DNA of 16,688 nt from assembly GCA_946183625.1 (NCBI GenBank), contig CAMHCL010000026.1, forward strand, positions 1 to 16,688, written 5' to 3'. Each line of letters starts with the position of its first letter. Positions within the stretch are counted from its first letter, which is position 1. Of this stretch, positions 8,291-15,179 are shown one piece after another. Below the pieces are notes generated by a model. The model saw only the letters and a list, made by a program, of their open reading frames with translations, was not told the origin of the DNA and searched no databases. Both the position numbers and the translations under genes were made by a program. Source of the stretch: an uncultured Lachnospiraceae bacterium (GTDB lineage Bacteria; Bacillota; Clostridia; Lachnospirales; Lachnospiraceae).

Positions 8291-8346
8291 TTTGCTTTTT
8301 TAGAAATCATATCAATTTTTATTCATTCATTATTAAAACTATGTAT

Positions 8347-8374
8347 AGTATATAACTTTATAATCAAAAGTCAA
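8347..8374 (-). promoter_or_regulatory. Predicted gltB promoter
   Basis: The minus strand carries TTGACT (8374-8369), a 16-bp spacer and TATACT (8352-8347), a good housekeeping-type match. Transcription would start near 8340, giving a leader of about 108 nt before the gltB ATG. It lies just after the lipoprotein stop (8397-8399), so gltB-purF-gltD can be expressed separately from trp. Confidence 0.75.
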
Positions 8375-8394
8375 GCATTAATTTTGCTTAATTT
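8373..8394 (-). promoter_or_regulatory. Candidate operator next to the gltB -35 box
   Basis: The minus-strand sequence AAATTAAGCAAAA (8394-8382) matches the core of the amt upstream repeats (AATTTAAGTAAAA) at 11 of 13 positions. It sits 7 bp from the -35 box, against 5 bp for the nearer amt copy. It overlaps a short inverted repeat, AAGCA/TGCTT (8389-8385 and 8377-8373). The sequence is AT-rich, so a chance match is possible. Confidence 0.3.
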
Positions 8395-8396
8395 AT

Positions 8397-9968
8397 TTAA
8401 TTGTCCTGAACTGATTCTCTACTGACTGGGAAAGTAAAGTATGTATCAGGATATGGCTCATCCTCCAGTGTGAAGTGCCACCACTCCTCAACCAGTGGCT
8501 TAAATCCATGGGATGTCATAGCCTCTCTGAGGATCATACGATTAGCATACTGCTCCTCTGTGATACCCTTATAATCCGGATGGGACAGTTCACCAAAATA
8601 GTCAAATGTGCCGCCCATATCCACTTCCTTCTCTGTCTTCATATCAAACAGAGTCAGATCAACTGTGCTTCCACGGCTGTGGCCGGAATGCTCAGCTATA
8701 TATCCCTGATCAAAGAGAACAGACTTATCAAGATCAGGATAGAAATACTCCTTCATCCTTGTATCGTCTATATCCTCTGCCCAGTGAACAAAGTTAGTTA
8801 CAGCCATCTGTGGACGGTATGCATCATATATCTTAAGGCGATATCCTTTAGCCTCCAGGTCCTTACTTACCTCCTGAAGCTTCTCAGCGGCTTCCTTGGT
8901 AAGAAGTGCCACAGGCTCCTCATAACCATCAATTCTGTCACCAACAAAGTTATATGTTGAATAATAACGTATCTCTAAAATTGCATCAGGAACAGCCTCA
9001 CTGAGAAGTACAAAATCCGACGAATCATTTGACAGCGTTAATCCATCCTCTGTTTGTGTTATCTCTACCTCTCCTGCATCTGTAGCCGAACCCTGCTCTT
9101 CGCTGGCTTCAGCCTTCTCAACCTTCTCTATATCCTCAGACTGGTCTATAGTAAGGTCAAAATCAGCAAACATTTCATCATCCGGAAGAGAGACTTCAAA
9201 ACCATCTGTATAATCCAGTGCCATATCCGCAGAAGCAATATTCATTCCCAGGATATGGCCACCCTTGGTCTTATCATCTGATACGAAATGCATATGCCAG
9301 CCAGTAGCATTCATCTCACCCATATATGGCGGACAGTAAAGCGCTACTACTGTTCCCTCAATATTCTCATAATCAAAGAAGGTCTGATCAGTCTCAAGAA
9401 CCTCAGCCAGTGGCTTATAAGGCTCCTCCTGAGCCAGCTCGCTTCTTACATTCATTTCATTAAATGTTCCATGTATCTTAGCAACATAGAACCTGTTCTC
9501 GCCCTGCTCGGCAACCTTCTTGTTGAGCTCTGCCTGCAGTGCATCCATGCTATCTATATTTTCTATACTTTCCTTTTCATCTTCATCAAAGAAGGTAACA
9601 TCGGTAAAAGGTATAAGTTCTTCATCGGAAACAACTTCCACACTTCCATCACCTGCTGCACGGTAAACCTCTCCATCCAGCATTATAAGTTCTCCATTAA
9701 GTCCATCAAATGTACCGATACCTATATCGCCTTTCTTCTTAAGATCTCCAACAGATACACTTCCGTGATAATCTCCAAATGTCAATCCCTGAAGAAGTGA
9801 AACCTGATATATGTTATCTCTGTCAGCCTCATTACTTACTTCGGTAACTTCAACCGCTTCAGTTTCAGCCTCATCTGTAACTTCTGCTGAGCCTGAGCCG
9901 CAGCCTGAAACTAAGATCGCCGTCGCTGTAAAAGCAGCAACCATTTTGAAAATATTATGTCTTACCAT
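8397..9968 (-). CDS. Lipoprotein with acetolactate decarboxylase and VanX-like D-Ala-D-Ala dipeptidase domains
   Basis: This 523-residue protein has a lipoprotein signal peptide, with hydrophobic residues 9-20 and lipobox VSGC at lipidated C23, then an acidic linker. It should be anchored on the outer face of the membrane. Residues 52 to about 285 resemble acetolactate decarboxylase, which converts 2-acetolactate to acetoin and CO2. They include GDIGIGTFDGLNGELI (80-95), E93, R175, and the zinc ligands H225, H227 and H238 in GWHMHF and GGH. E281 may be the second active-site glutamate. After an acidic linker, residues 318 to about 515 are a peptidase M15D (VanX/DdpX) domain: YRP with R385, zinc ligands H430 and D437 in SGHSRGSTVD, and E495-W-W-H498 giving the catalytic base and third ligand. 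Both sites look intact. The start ATG (9966-9968) has GGAGGG (9974-9979), 23 bp after trpA, so it is probably co-transcribed with trp. True substrates are unproven. Confidence 0.88.
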   Translation of the reverse strand: MVRHNIFKMVAAFTATAILVSGCGSGSAEVTDEAETEAVEVTEVSNEADRDNIYQVSLLQGLTFGDYHGSVSVGDLKKKGDIGIGTFDGLNGELIMLDGEVYRAAGDGSVEVVSDEELIPFTDVTFFDEDEKESIENIDSMDALQAELNKKVAEQGENRFYVAKIHGTFNEMNVRSELAQEEPYKPLAEVLETDQTFFDYENIEGTVVALYCPPYMGEMNATGWHMHFVSDDKTKGGHILGMNIASADMALDYTDGFEVSLPDDEMFADFDLTIDQSEDIEKVEKAEASEEQGSATDAGEVEITQTEDGLTLSNDSSDFVLLSEAVPDAILEIRYYSTYNFVGDRIDGYEEPVALLTKEAAEKLQEVSKDLEAKGYRLKIYDAYRPQMAVTNFVHWAEDIDDTRMKEYFYPDLDKSVLFDQGYIAEHSGHSRGSTVDLTLFDMKTEKEVDMGGTFDYFGELSHPDYKGITEEQYANRMILREAMTSHGFKPLVEEWWHFTLEDEPYPDTYFTFPVSRESVQDN

Positions 9969-9991
9969 ATTATCCCTCCATTTATTTCAAT

Positions 9992-10756
9992 TTAGTAAAT
10001 GACCATGGACTTAACAAACTCTCCAAGCTTTTCAGGTGCATTCTGACCATATTCAGCTACTATCTTAACCATAGCCGAACCAACTATAACTCCATCTGCC
10101 ACAGCTGACATTTTCTTTGCCTGCTCCGGTGTACTTATACCAAAACCTATAGCTGCAGGAGTGTCAGTTGATTCCTTGATCAGTTTAATTATCGAGTCAA
10201 TATCCGTAGTTATTTCGCTTCTTACTCCGGTTACTCCGAGAGATGAAACAACGTAGATGAATCCCTTCGCCTGTGAAGCTATAGTCTTGATCCTGTCCTC
10301 ACTGGTAGGTGCGATCATTGATATGAAATCCATACCATACTTCTCAGCGGTCTCATCAAATTCGTGTCTTTCCTCAAAAGGACAGTCAGGAATGATGATA
10401 CCATCAGCACCTGCCTCAGATGCATTCTTGAAGAATCTGTCTGTTCCATAATGATATACAGGATTTGCATAGGTCATAAAGACTATAGGAATGTCATAAT
10501 CTGCTCTCAGGTCCTTAACCAGCTGAAATGCCTTGTCAGTTGTCATTCCCGCAGAAAGAGCTCTGATATCGGCCTCCTGTATAACAGGACCCTCAGCTAT
10601 AGGATCTGAAAAAGGTATACCTACTTCTATAAGGCTTGCTCCTGCCTCTATAACAGCTCTGAAGTTATGTAAACTAGTTTCATAATCCGGATCACCAGCT
10701 GTCAGAAATGCTATAAAAGCTTTTTTATCATTAAACGCATTACCAATTCTACTCAT
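9992..10756 (-). CDS. trpA: Tryptophan synthase alpha subunit
   Basis: TrpA cleaves indole-3-glycerol phosphate to indole and glyceraldehyde 3-phosphate, and channels indole to TrpB. The 254-residue TIM barrel carries the family signature around E44 in LIEVGIPFSDP (E44 matches the Salmonella catalytic Glu49). The phosphate-binding region near the C-terminus includes GFGIST (about 204-209) and GVIVGSAMV. At the position of Salmonella Asp60 this protein has E55 (PIAEGPVIQ), a conservative change that I believe is common in Firmicute relatives. The start ATG (10754-10756) follows GGAGG at 10763-10767 and lies 15 bp after the trpB stop. It is the last biosynthetic gene of the operon. The length is normal (about 250-270). 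Confidence 0.96.
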   Translation of the reverse strand: MSRIGNAFNDKKAFIAFLTAGDPDYETSLHNFRAVIEAGASLIEVGIPFSDPIAEGPVIQEADIRALSAGMTTDKAFQLVKDLRADYDIPIVFMTYANPVYHYGTDRFFKNASEAGADGIIIPDCPFEERHEFDETAEKYGMDFISMIAPTSEDRIKTIASQAKGFIYVVSSLGVTGVRSEITTDIDSIIKLIKESTDTPAAIGFGISTPEQAKKMSAVADGVIVGSAMVKIVAEYGQNAPEKLGEFVKSMVIY

Positions 10757-10771
10757 ACTAAACCTCCAGTA

Positions 10772-11971
10772 TTACTCGTAAATGTCAACACCGCGGTAAC
10801 GCGCAATGGCAGCAACATCCTTGTCACCTCTTCCAGATATTGTACAAATAATGATGCTGTCTTTCGACATTTCCGGTGCTATCTTCATTACATGTGCAAC
10901 CGCATGACTACTCTCGATTGCAGGGATTATTCCCTCTGTTCTTGACAGATATTCAAATGCGCGTACTGCTTCCTCATCTGTGATAGGAACATACTCTGCT
11001 CTGCCTGTCTCTGCAAGGTAAGCATGCTCCGGTCCGATACCAGGGTAATCAAGTCCGGCAGAAATACTGTAAACAGGAGCTATCTGTCCATACTCATCCT
11101 GGCAGAACAGTGACTTCATACCATGGAATATGCCCTTAGTACCATTTGCCATTGTTGCAGCATTTTCAGGTGTATCCACACCCTTACCTGCAGCTTCACA
11201 GCCTATAAGTCTTACGCCATCATCCTTTATGTATTCATAGAAAGAACCTATGGCATTACTTCCACCACCAACACATGCGATTACTACATCCGGAAGTCTT
11301 CCCTCAACCTCGAGGATCTGCTCACGACTTTCCTTGCTGATAACAGACTGGAAATCTCTTACTATAGTTGGAAACGGATGAGGTCCCATAACTGAACCAA
11401 GTACATAAAGAGTATCATCTACTCTGCTTACCCATTCACGCATAGCCTCATTTACAGCATCCTTAAGAACTCTTGTTCCTGTCTTAACTGCATGAACCTT
11501 GGCTCCAAGAAGTTCCATACGATATACATTTAACGCCTGGCGGATAGTATCCTCCTCGCCCATGAATATCTCGCATTCCATGTCCATAAGAGCTGCTGCT
11601 GTAGCCGTAGCAACACCATGCTGGCCTGCGCCAGTCTCAGCTATAACTCTTGTCTTACCCATCTTCTTAGCCAGCAGTACCTGACCTAGTACGTTATTAA
11701 TTTTATGAGAACCTGTGTGATTCAGATCCTCTCTCTTAAGATATATCTTGGCTCCGCCCAGATCTCTTGTCATCTTCTCAGCATAATAAAGAAGTGATGG
11801 ACGACCTGCATATTCACGATTAAGCTTATCCAGCTCCGCAACAAATTCAGGATCGTTCTTATAATGCTCATAAGCCTCTTCCAGCTTATGAATCTCATTC
11901 ATTAGAGTTTCAGGGATGTACTGTCCACCAAATTCTCCGAATCTTCCATTTTTCGCTTCATTTGAAATCAT
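10772..11971 (-). CDS. trpB: Tryptophan synthase beta subunit
   Basis: TrpB condenses indole with L-serine to form L-tryptophan, using pyridoxal phosphate. The 399-residue protein has the N-terminal signature FGEFGGQYIPETLM (11-24) and the PLP lysine K90 in NHTGSHKINN. The catalytic glutamate is E112 in AETGAGQHG, and the cofactor phosphate loop GGGSNAIG comes later in the chain. It is the classic TrpB1 type, which partners TrpA, rather than the longer TrpB2. The start ATG overlaps the trpF stop in an ATGA tetranucleotide (11968-11971), so translation is probably coupled. A purine-rich ribosome site (AGAGGAAGA, 11978-11986) lies inside the end of trpF. No defect is seen. Confidence 0.97.
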   Translation of the reverse strand: MISNEAKNGRFGEFGGQYIPETLMNEIHKLEEAYEHYKNDPEFVAELDKLNREYAGRPSLLYYAEKMTRDLGGAKIYLKREDLNHTGSHKINNVLGQVLLAKKMGKTRVIAETGAGQHGVATATAAALMDMECEIFMGEEDTIRQALNVYRMELLGAKVHAVKTGTRVLKDAVNEAMREWVSRVDDTLYVLGSVMGPHPFPTIVRDFQSVISKESREQILEVEGRLPDVVIACVGGGSNAIGSFYEYIKDDGVRLIGCEAAGKGVDTPENAATMANGTKGIFHGMKSLFCQDEYGQIAPVYSISAGLDYPGIGPEHAYLAETGRAEYVPITDEEAVRAFEYLSRTEGIIPAIESSHAVAHVMKIAPEMSKDSIIICTISGRGDKDVAAIARYRGVDIYE

Positions 11972-12603
11972 AGCTTATCTTCCTCTTTGTATGCCAAAGG
12001 GTCAGTCCCTCTGGAAAATTTTATAAAATCTATTATTTTCTGTCGATCTTTGTGGCCGTCTGTTTCTACACCTGAACTAATGTCCAACGCGTATGGGCGG
12101 ATATTCCTAAGAACATCAGCAACATTCTCCAGGTTAAGTCCCCCAGCCAGAAAGAACGGCCGCTTTACTTCTTTTATCTTGTTCCAGTCAAATGTAACGC
12201 CGCTCCCTTTGCCTGAATCAAGCATTATATGATCTGCAGTTGATGCTTCAACTGTTTCAAAAGAATTAAGCCCATTTACATTAAAGGCCTTGATTATCTC
12301 GCAGTCCACTCTGCTTCTGACCGCCGCGATATAATCCTCATCCTCCGAACCGTGAAGCTGAACGATATCTATTGTACCACATTTTACAAGAGAACATACA
12401 ACATCTATATCTTCGTCAACAAATACTCCGACGGCCTTTATCTTATTATTGAGTCTGCTCCTTAGAACTGCCGCCTGTTCTGATGAGATATATCGCTTAC
12501 TCTTCGGCCAGAATACAAAGCCTATGTAGTCTGGAAGCACCTCATTTACTGCATCTATATCTTCTACTCTGCTGAGTCCACATATCTTAATTTTGGTTGA
12601 CAT
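11968..12603 (-). CDS. trpF: Phosphoribosylanthranilate isomerase
   Basis: TrpF catalyses the Amadori rearrangement of N-(5'-phosphoribosyl)-anthranilate to the 1-deoxyribulose form, the third step of the branch. The 211-residue TIM barrel has the catalytic cysteine C8 in KIKICGL and the general acid D129 in IMLDSGKG. The C-terminal phosphate site includes ALDISSGVETDGHKD. The protein is free-standing, not fused to TrpC as in enteric bacteria. The start is the ATG at 12601-12603, with a weak ribosome site TAGGAAA (12610-12616), 18 bp after the trpC stop. It overlaps trpB by 4 bp. Length matches the family (about 200-215). Confidence 0.95.
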   Translation of the reverse strand: MSTKIKICGLSRVEDIDAVNEVLPDYIGFVFWPKSKRYISSEQAAVLRSRLNNKIKAVGVFVDEDIDVVCSLVKCGTIDIVQLHGSEDEDYIAAVRSRVDCEIIKAFNVNGLNSFETVEASTADHIMLDSGKGSGVTFDWNKIKEVKRPFFLAGGLNLENVADVLRNIRPYALDISSGVETDGHKDRQKIIDFIKFSRGTDPLAYKEEDKL

Positions 12604-12621
12604 AATATTTTTCCTATTAGT

Positions 12622-13422
12622 TTACATAACTTCTTTTAGTTCTTTTATCAGACTTCCCTTATCACTGCTTCTCATAAGCATTTCGCCTATAAGAACTGCA
12701 TCAGTTCCATTCTCCTTAAGGATTTTTACATCTTCCGGCTTCTCTATACCACTTTCCGAGACGAAGATAATATCCTCAGGTACAAGGCTTCTGAGTCTGA
12801 TGCTATTATTTATATCAACAGTGAAGTCCTTGAGATTCCTGTTGTTTACTCCAACTATCCTGGCTCCTGCATTTAGACATCTCTTAACCTCTGTTTCATC
12901 ATGTGCTTCAAAAAGACAGGATAATCCAAGTGTATCGGCAATCTCATAGAAGCATTTCAGTTCCTCATCTGAAAGTATGGCAGCTATGAGCAGAACTGCA
13001 GAAGCACCCATTATCTTAGCCTGATATATCATATAAGGATCTATAGTAAAATCCTTTCGGAGTACAGGGATAGTTACCTCTTTAGTGATACATTTCAGAT
13101 ATTCATCACTACCCTTGAATCTGTCTGGTTCAGTGAGGCAGGATATGGCATCTGCTCCACTGGTCTCATACTCCTTTGCAATCTCCAGAAACGGAAACTC
13201 TTCTGCTATAACTCCCTTTGAAGGAGAAGCCTTCTTTACTTCAGAGATTATAGATAGCCCCGGCTTTGATAGTGCCATCTCGAAAGGATAGTCGAATTCC
13301 TGTACTTCCATCTCACGGGCAGCTGCCAGCTCAGCCTCCCGGCGCACCTCCTCGAAGGAGTGCTCCCTCATCTGCCTTTCTACTCTGACTCTTGTCAGAG
13401 TTGCTAATTCATCCAATATCAT
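12622..13422 (-). CDS. trpC: Indole-3-glycerol phosphate synthase
   Basis: TrpC closes the indole ring, converting carboxyphenylamino-deoxyribulose phosphate to indole-3-glycerol phosphate with loss of CO2 and water. The 266-residue TIM barrel carries ISEVKKASPSKG (59-70, with catalytic Glu and Lys), VLRKDF (120-125, second catalytic Lys), LFEAH and GVNNRNLKDF. The C-terminal phosphate site is SESGI and AVLIGEMLM. I choose the ATG at 13420-13422 because AGAAGGA (13432-13438) is then 9 nt upstream. An in-frame TTG at 13428 would add two residues but leaves only about 3 nt to that ribosome site. An 89-bp gap separates it from trpD, the widest in the operon, and holds a possible RNA fold. Confidence 0.95.
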   Translation of the reverse strand: MILDELATLTRVRVERQMREHSFEEVRREAELAAAREMEVQEFDYPFEMALSKPGLSIISEVKKASPSKGVIAEEFPFLEIAKEYETSGADAISCLTEPDRFKGSDEYLKCITKEVTIPVLRKDFTIDPYMIYQAKIMGASAVLLIAAILSDEELKCFYEIADTLGLSCLFEAHDETEVKRCLNAGARIVGVNNRNLKDFTVDINNSIRLRSLVPEDIIFVSESGIEKPEDVKILKENGTDAVLIGEMLMRSSDKGSLIKELKEVM

Positions 13423-13458
13423 CTGCAATCATCCTTCTAATAATTAATAGATTAATCT

Positions 13459-13508
13459 AGCACCGTTATCTATACCTTTCTCCATGCCCGTGCAGAAAAT
13501 CAGGTGCT
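13459..13508 (-). other. Possible RNA hairpin in the trpD-trpC gap
   Basis: On the minus strand, AGCACC (13508-13503) can pair with GGTGCT (13464-13459), enclosing a second pairing TTTCT/AGAAA and a short TGC/GCA stem. No U-tract follows, so this is not a terminator. It could affect mRNA processing or stability. The interruptions make a chance fold quite possible. Confidence 0.3.
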
Positions 13509-13511
13509 GTC

Positions 13512-14531
13512 TTATTTATTACTAACTTCAATGAATTTGTTTAGTGTCTCAAGTGCCTTTCCTGATGCTATGAGTTCTTTGGCAAGCTCAATTCCTTCCT
13601 TCATGGAATCTGCCTTTCCACCGATGTAGAGTGCTGCACCTGCGTTAAGCAGAGTTGCATTTCTCTTAGGTCCTGTTTCTTCTCCACTGAGGATTCTTCT
13701 GGTAATAGCTGCATTCTCTTCTGGTGTACCGCCTACCAGGTCTTCCTTCTTACAGGTCTCGAAACCAAAGTCTTCAGGACGTATAACTCTTGTCTTATAC
13801 CATCCATCCTTTATCTCACATATGGTTGTTGGTGAACTAAGTGATATCTCATCCAGTTTATCCTGTCCGAATACTACCATGCCTCGCTTAACTCCCAGGT
13901 CTGCAAGAACCTGTGCCAGAGGCTCAACAAGATATTCATCATAAACACCAAGTAACATCATTGTAGGTTTACTTGGATTTGTAAGTGGTCCAAGTATATT
14001 AAATACTGTTCTGAAACCAAGTTCTTTTCTGATAGGTCCTACATACTTCATAGAGGTATGATATTTCTGAGCAAAGAAGAAGCACATGCCAACTTCCTTA
14101 AGGAGCTCGACACATTTATCAGGATCCTGCTGTATATTTACCCCTAAAGCTTCCAGACAGTCTGCTGTTCCACACTTAGATGAAGCTGCTCTGTTACCAT
14201 GCTTAGCCACCTTCATTCCACCTGCTGCTGCAATAAGCGCTGATGTTGTAGAAATATTAAAGCTGTGAGCATTATCTCCACCTGTTCCTACGATTTCAAA
14301 TACATCCATTCCTGTTTCTACAGGTGTTGCATGATCACGCATAGCTGCTGCACAGCCTGCTATCTCATCCTTTGTCTCTGCCTTTGCACTCTTTGTGGAA
14401 AGAGCAGACAGAAATGCTGCATTCTGAGTTGGAGTTGTCTCTCCACTCATTATCTCATTCATTACTGTGTATGCCTCATCATATGTCAGGTCCTGCTTAT
14501 TAACTATTTTTTCAATTGCTTCTTTGATCAT
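13512..14531 (-). CDS. trpD: Anthranilate phosphoribosyltransferase
   Basis: TrpD transfers phosphoribose from PRPP to anthranilate, the second step of the tryptophan branch. The 339-residue protein has a helical N-terminal domain, followed by the glycine-rich PRPP loop VGTGGDNAHSFNIST (81-95) and KHGNRAASSKCGTADCLEALG (110-130). The conserved segment RKELGFRTVFNILGPLTNP lies downstream. It is free-standing rather than fused to TrpG. The start ATG (14529-14531) has GGAGGT (14540-14545) 8 nt upstream. A 44-bp AT-rich gap with no clear signal separates it from trpG. Family length is about 335-345. The alternative family member, thymidine phosphorylase, is excluded by the operon and by the anthranilate-site motifs. 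Confidence 0.96.
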   Translation of the reverse strand: MIKEAIEKIVNKQDLTYDEAYTVMNEIMSGETTPTQNAAFLSALSTKSAKAETKDEIAGCAAAMRDHATPVETGMDVFEIVGTGGDNAHSFNISTTSALIAAAGGMKVAKHGNRAASSKCGTADCLEALGVNIQQDPDKCVELLKEVGMCFFFAQKYHTSMKYVGPIRKELGFRTVFNILGPLTNPSKPTMMLLGVYDEYLVEPLAQVLADLGVKRGMVVFGQDKLDEISLSSPTTICEIKDGWYKTRVIRPEDFGFETCKKEDLVGGTPEENAAITRRILSGEETGPKRNATLLNAGAALYIGGKADSMKEGIELAKELIASGKALETLNKFIEVSNK

Positions 14532-14575
14532 TTCTAAATACCTCCAATAATCAAATATTATATATATAAATTAAT

Positions 14576-15178
14576 TTAACTAAGAAAATTCTCAAGTATT
14601 ATATGTCCCTTAGGAGTAAGGATTGATTCCGGATGAAACTGCAGACCATATACCTCATACTCCTTATGCTTTACAGCCATGACTTCACCATCATCATCTG
14701 AGGTTGCTATTACCTTAAGGGTCTCAGGAATGGTTTCTGCCTTTGCAGCCAGAGAATGATATCTGGCAACCCGGAGCTTCTTGGAATCATTAACATCTTC
14801 GAATCCGTCAGTTTCCTCATCAAGTCCCTTAAAGATATCCTCATCTGTGTCGTAACTACATATGGATTGCTTGCCGTGCATCAATCGTTTTGCATAAGTA
14901 ACTGTTGCTCCATATACTTCACATATAGCCTGATGACCCAGACATACACCTAAGATAGGAATCTTTCCGCCAAGCTTTCTTACTACTTCCTCGCACACCC
15001 CTGCATCTTCAGGCTTACCCGGTCCAGGTGACAGGATTATATGCGAAGGGTTTAATGCCGCAATCTCATCTACAGTCATTTCATCATTTCTGATAACTCT
15101 TATATCTGGTTCTATGCTGCCTATAAGCTGATACAGGTTATAAGAGAAGCTATCGTAATTATCTATCAATAATATCAT
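14576..15178 (-). CDS. trpG: Anthranilate synthase component II (glutamine amidotransferase)
   Basis: TrpG supplies ammonia from glutamine to TrpE for anthranilate synthesis. The 200-residue class I amidotransferase has the oxyanion-strand motif SPGPGKPEDAG (50-60), nucleophile C79 in GVCLGHQAI, and the catalytic pair H182 and E184 in QFHPES. A slightly extended acidic loop (about 120-137, rich in D and E) precedes RYHSL; it is not in the active site. Folate-type PabA is closely similar, and in some Firmicutes one protein serves both pathways, so a dual role cannot be excluded. The ATG (15176-15178) lies 1 bp after the trpE stop, with a GGAGGTGGAG ribosome site (15183-15192) inside trpE, suggesting tight coupling and balanced subunits. 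Confidence 0.95.
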   Translation of the reverse strand: MILLIDNYDSFSYNLYQLIGSIEPDIRVIRNDEMTVDEIAALNPSHIILSPGPGKPEDAGVCEEVVRKLGGKIPILGVCLGHQAICEVYGATVTYAKRLMHGKQSICSYDTDEDIFKGLDEETDGFEDVNDSKKLRVARYHSLAAKAETIPETLKVIATSDDDGEVMAVKHKEYEVYGLQFHPESILTPKGHIILENFLS

Positions 15179-15179
15179 C

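Noticed and set aside
8281..8310. A 9-codon upstream reading frame in the gltB leader ending inside the hairpin stem
   Set aside because: It has no ribosome site and no run of regulatory codons, and the similar position in the amt leader gives only three codons. A leader-peptide attenuator is not supported.
13470..13490. A 13-codon frame (MEKGIDNGARLIY) in the trpD-trpC gap
   Set aside because: It has no ribosome site, no Trp codons and no similarity I recognise.
14557..14585. A TATAAT in the trpG-trpD gap as an internal promoter
   Set aside because: The best -35 at suitable spacing is TCTTAG, a poor match, and the gap is simply AT-rich.
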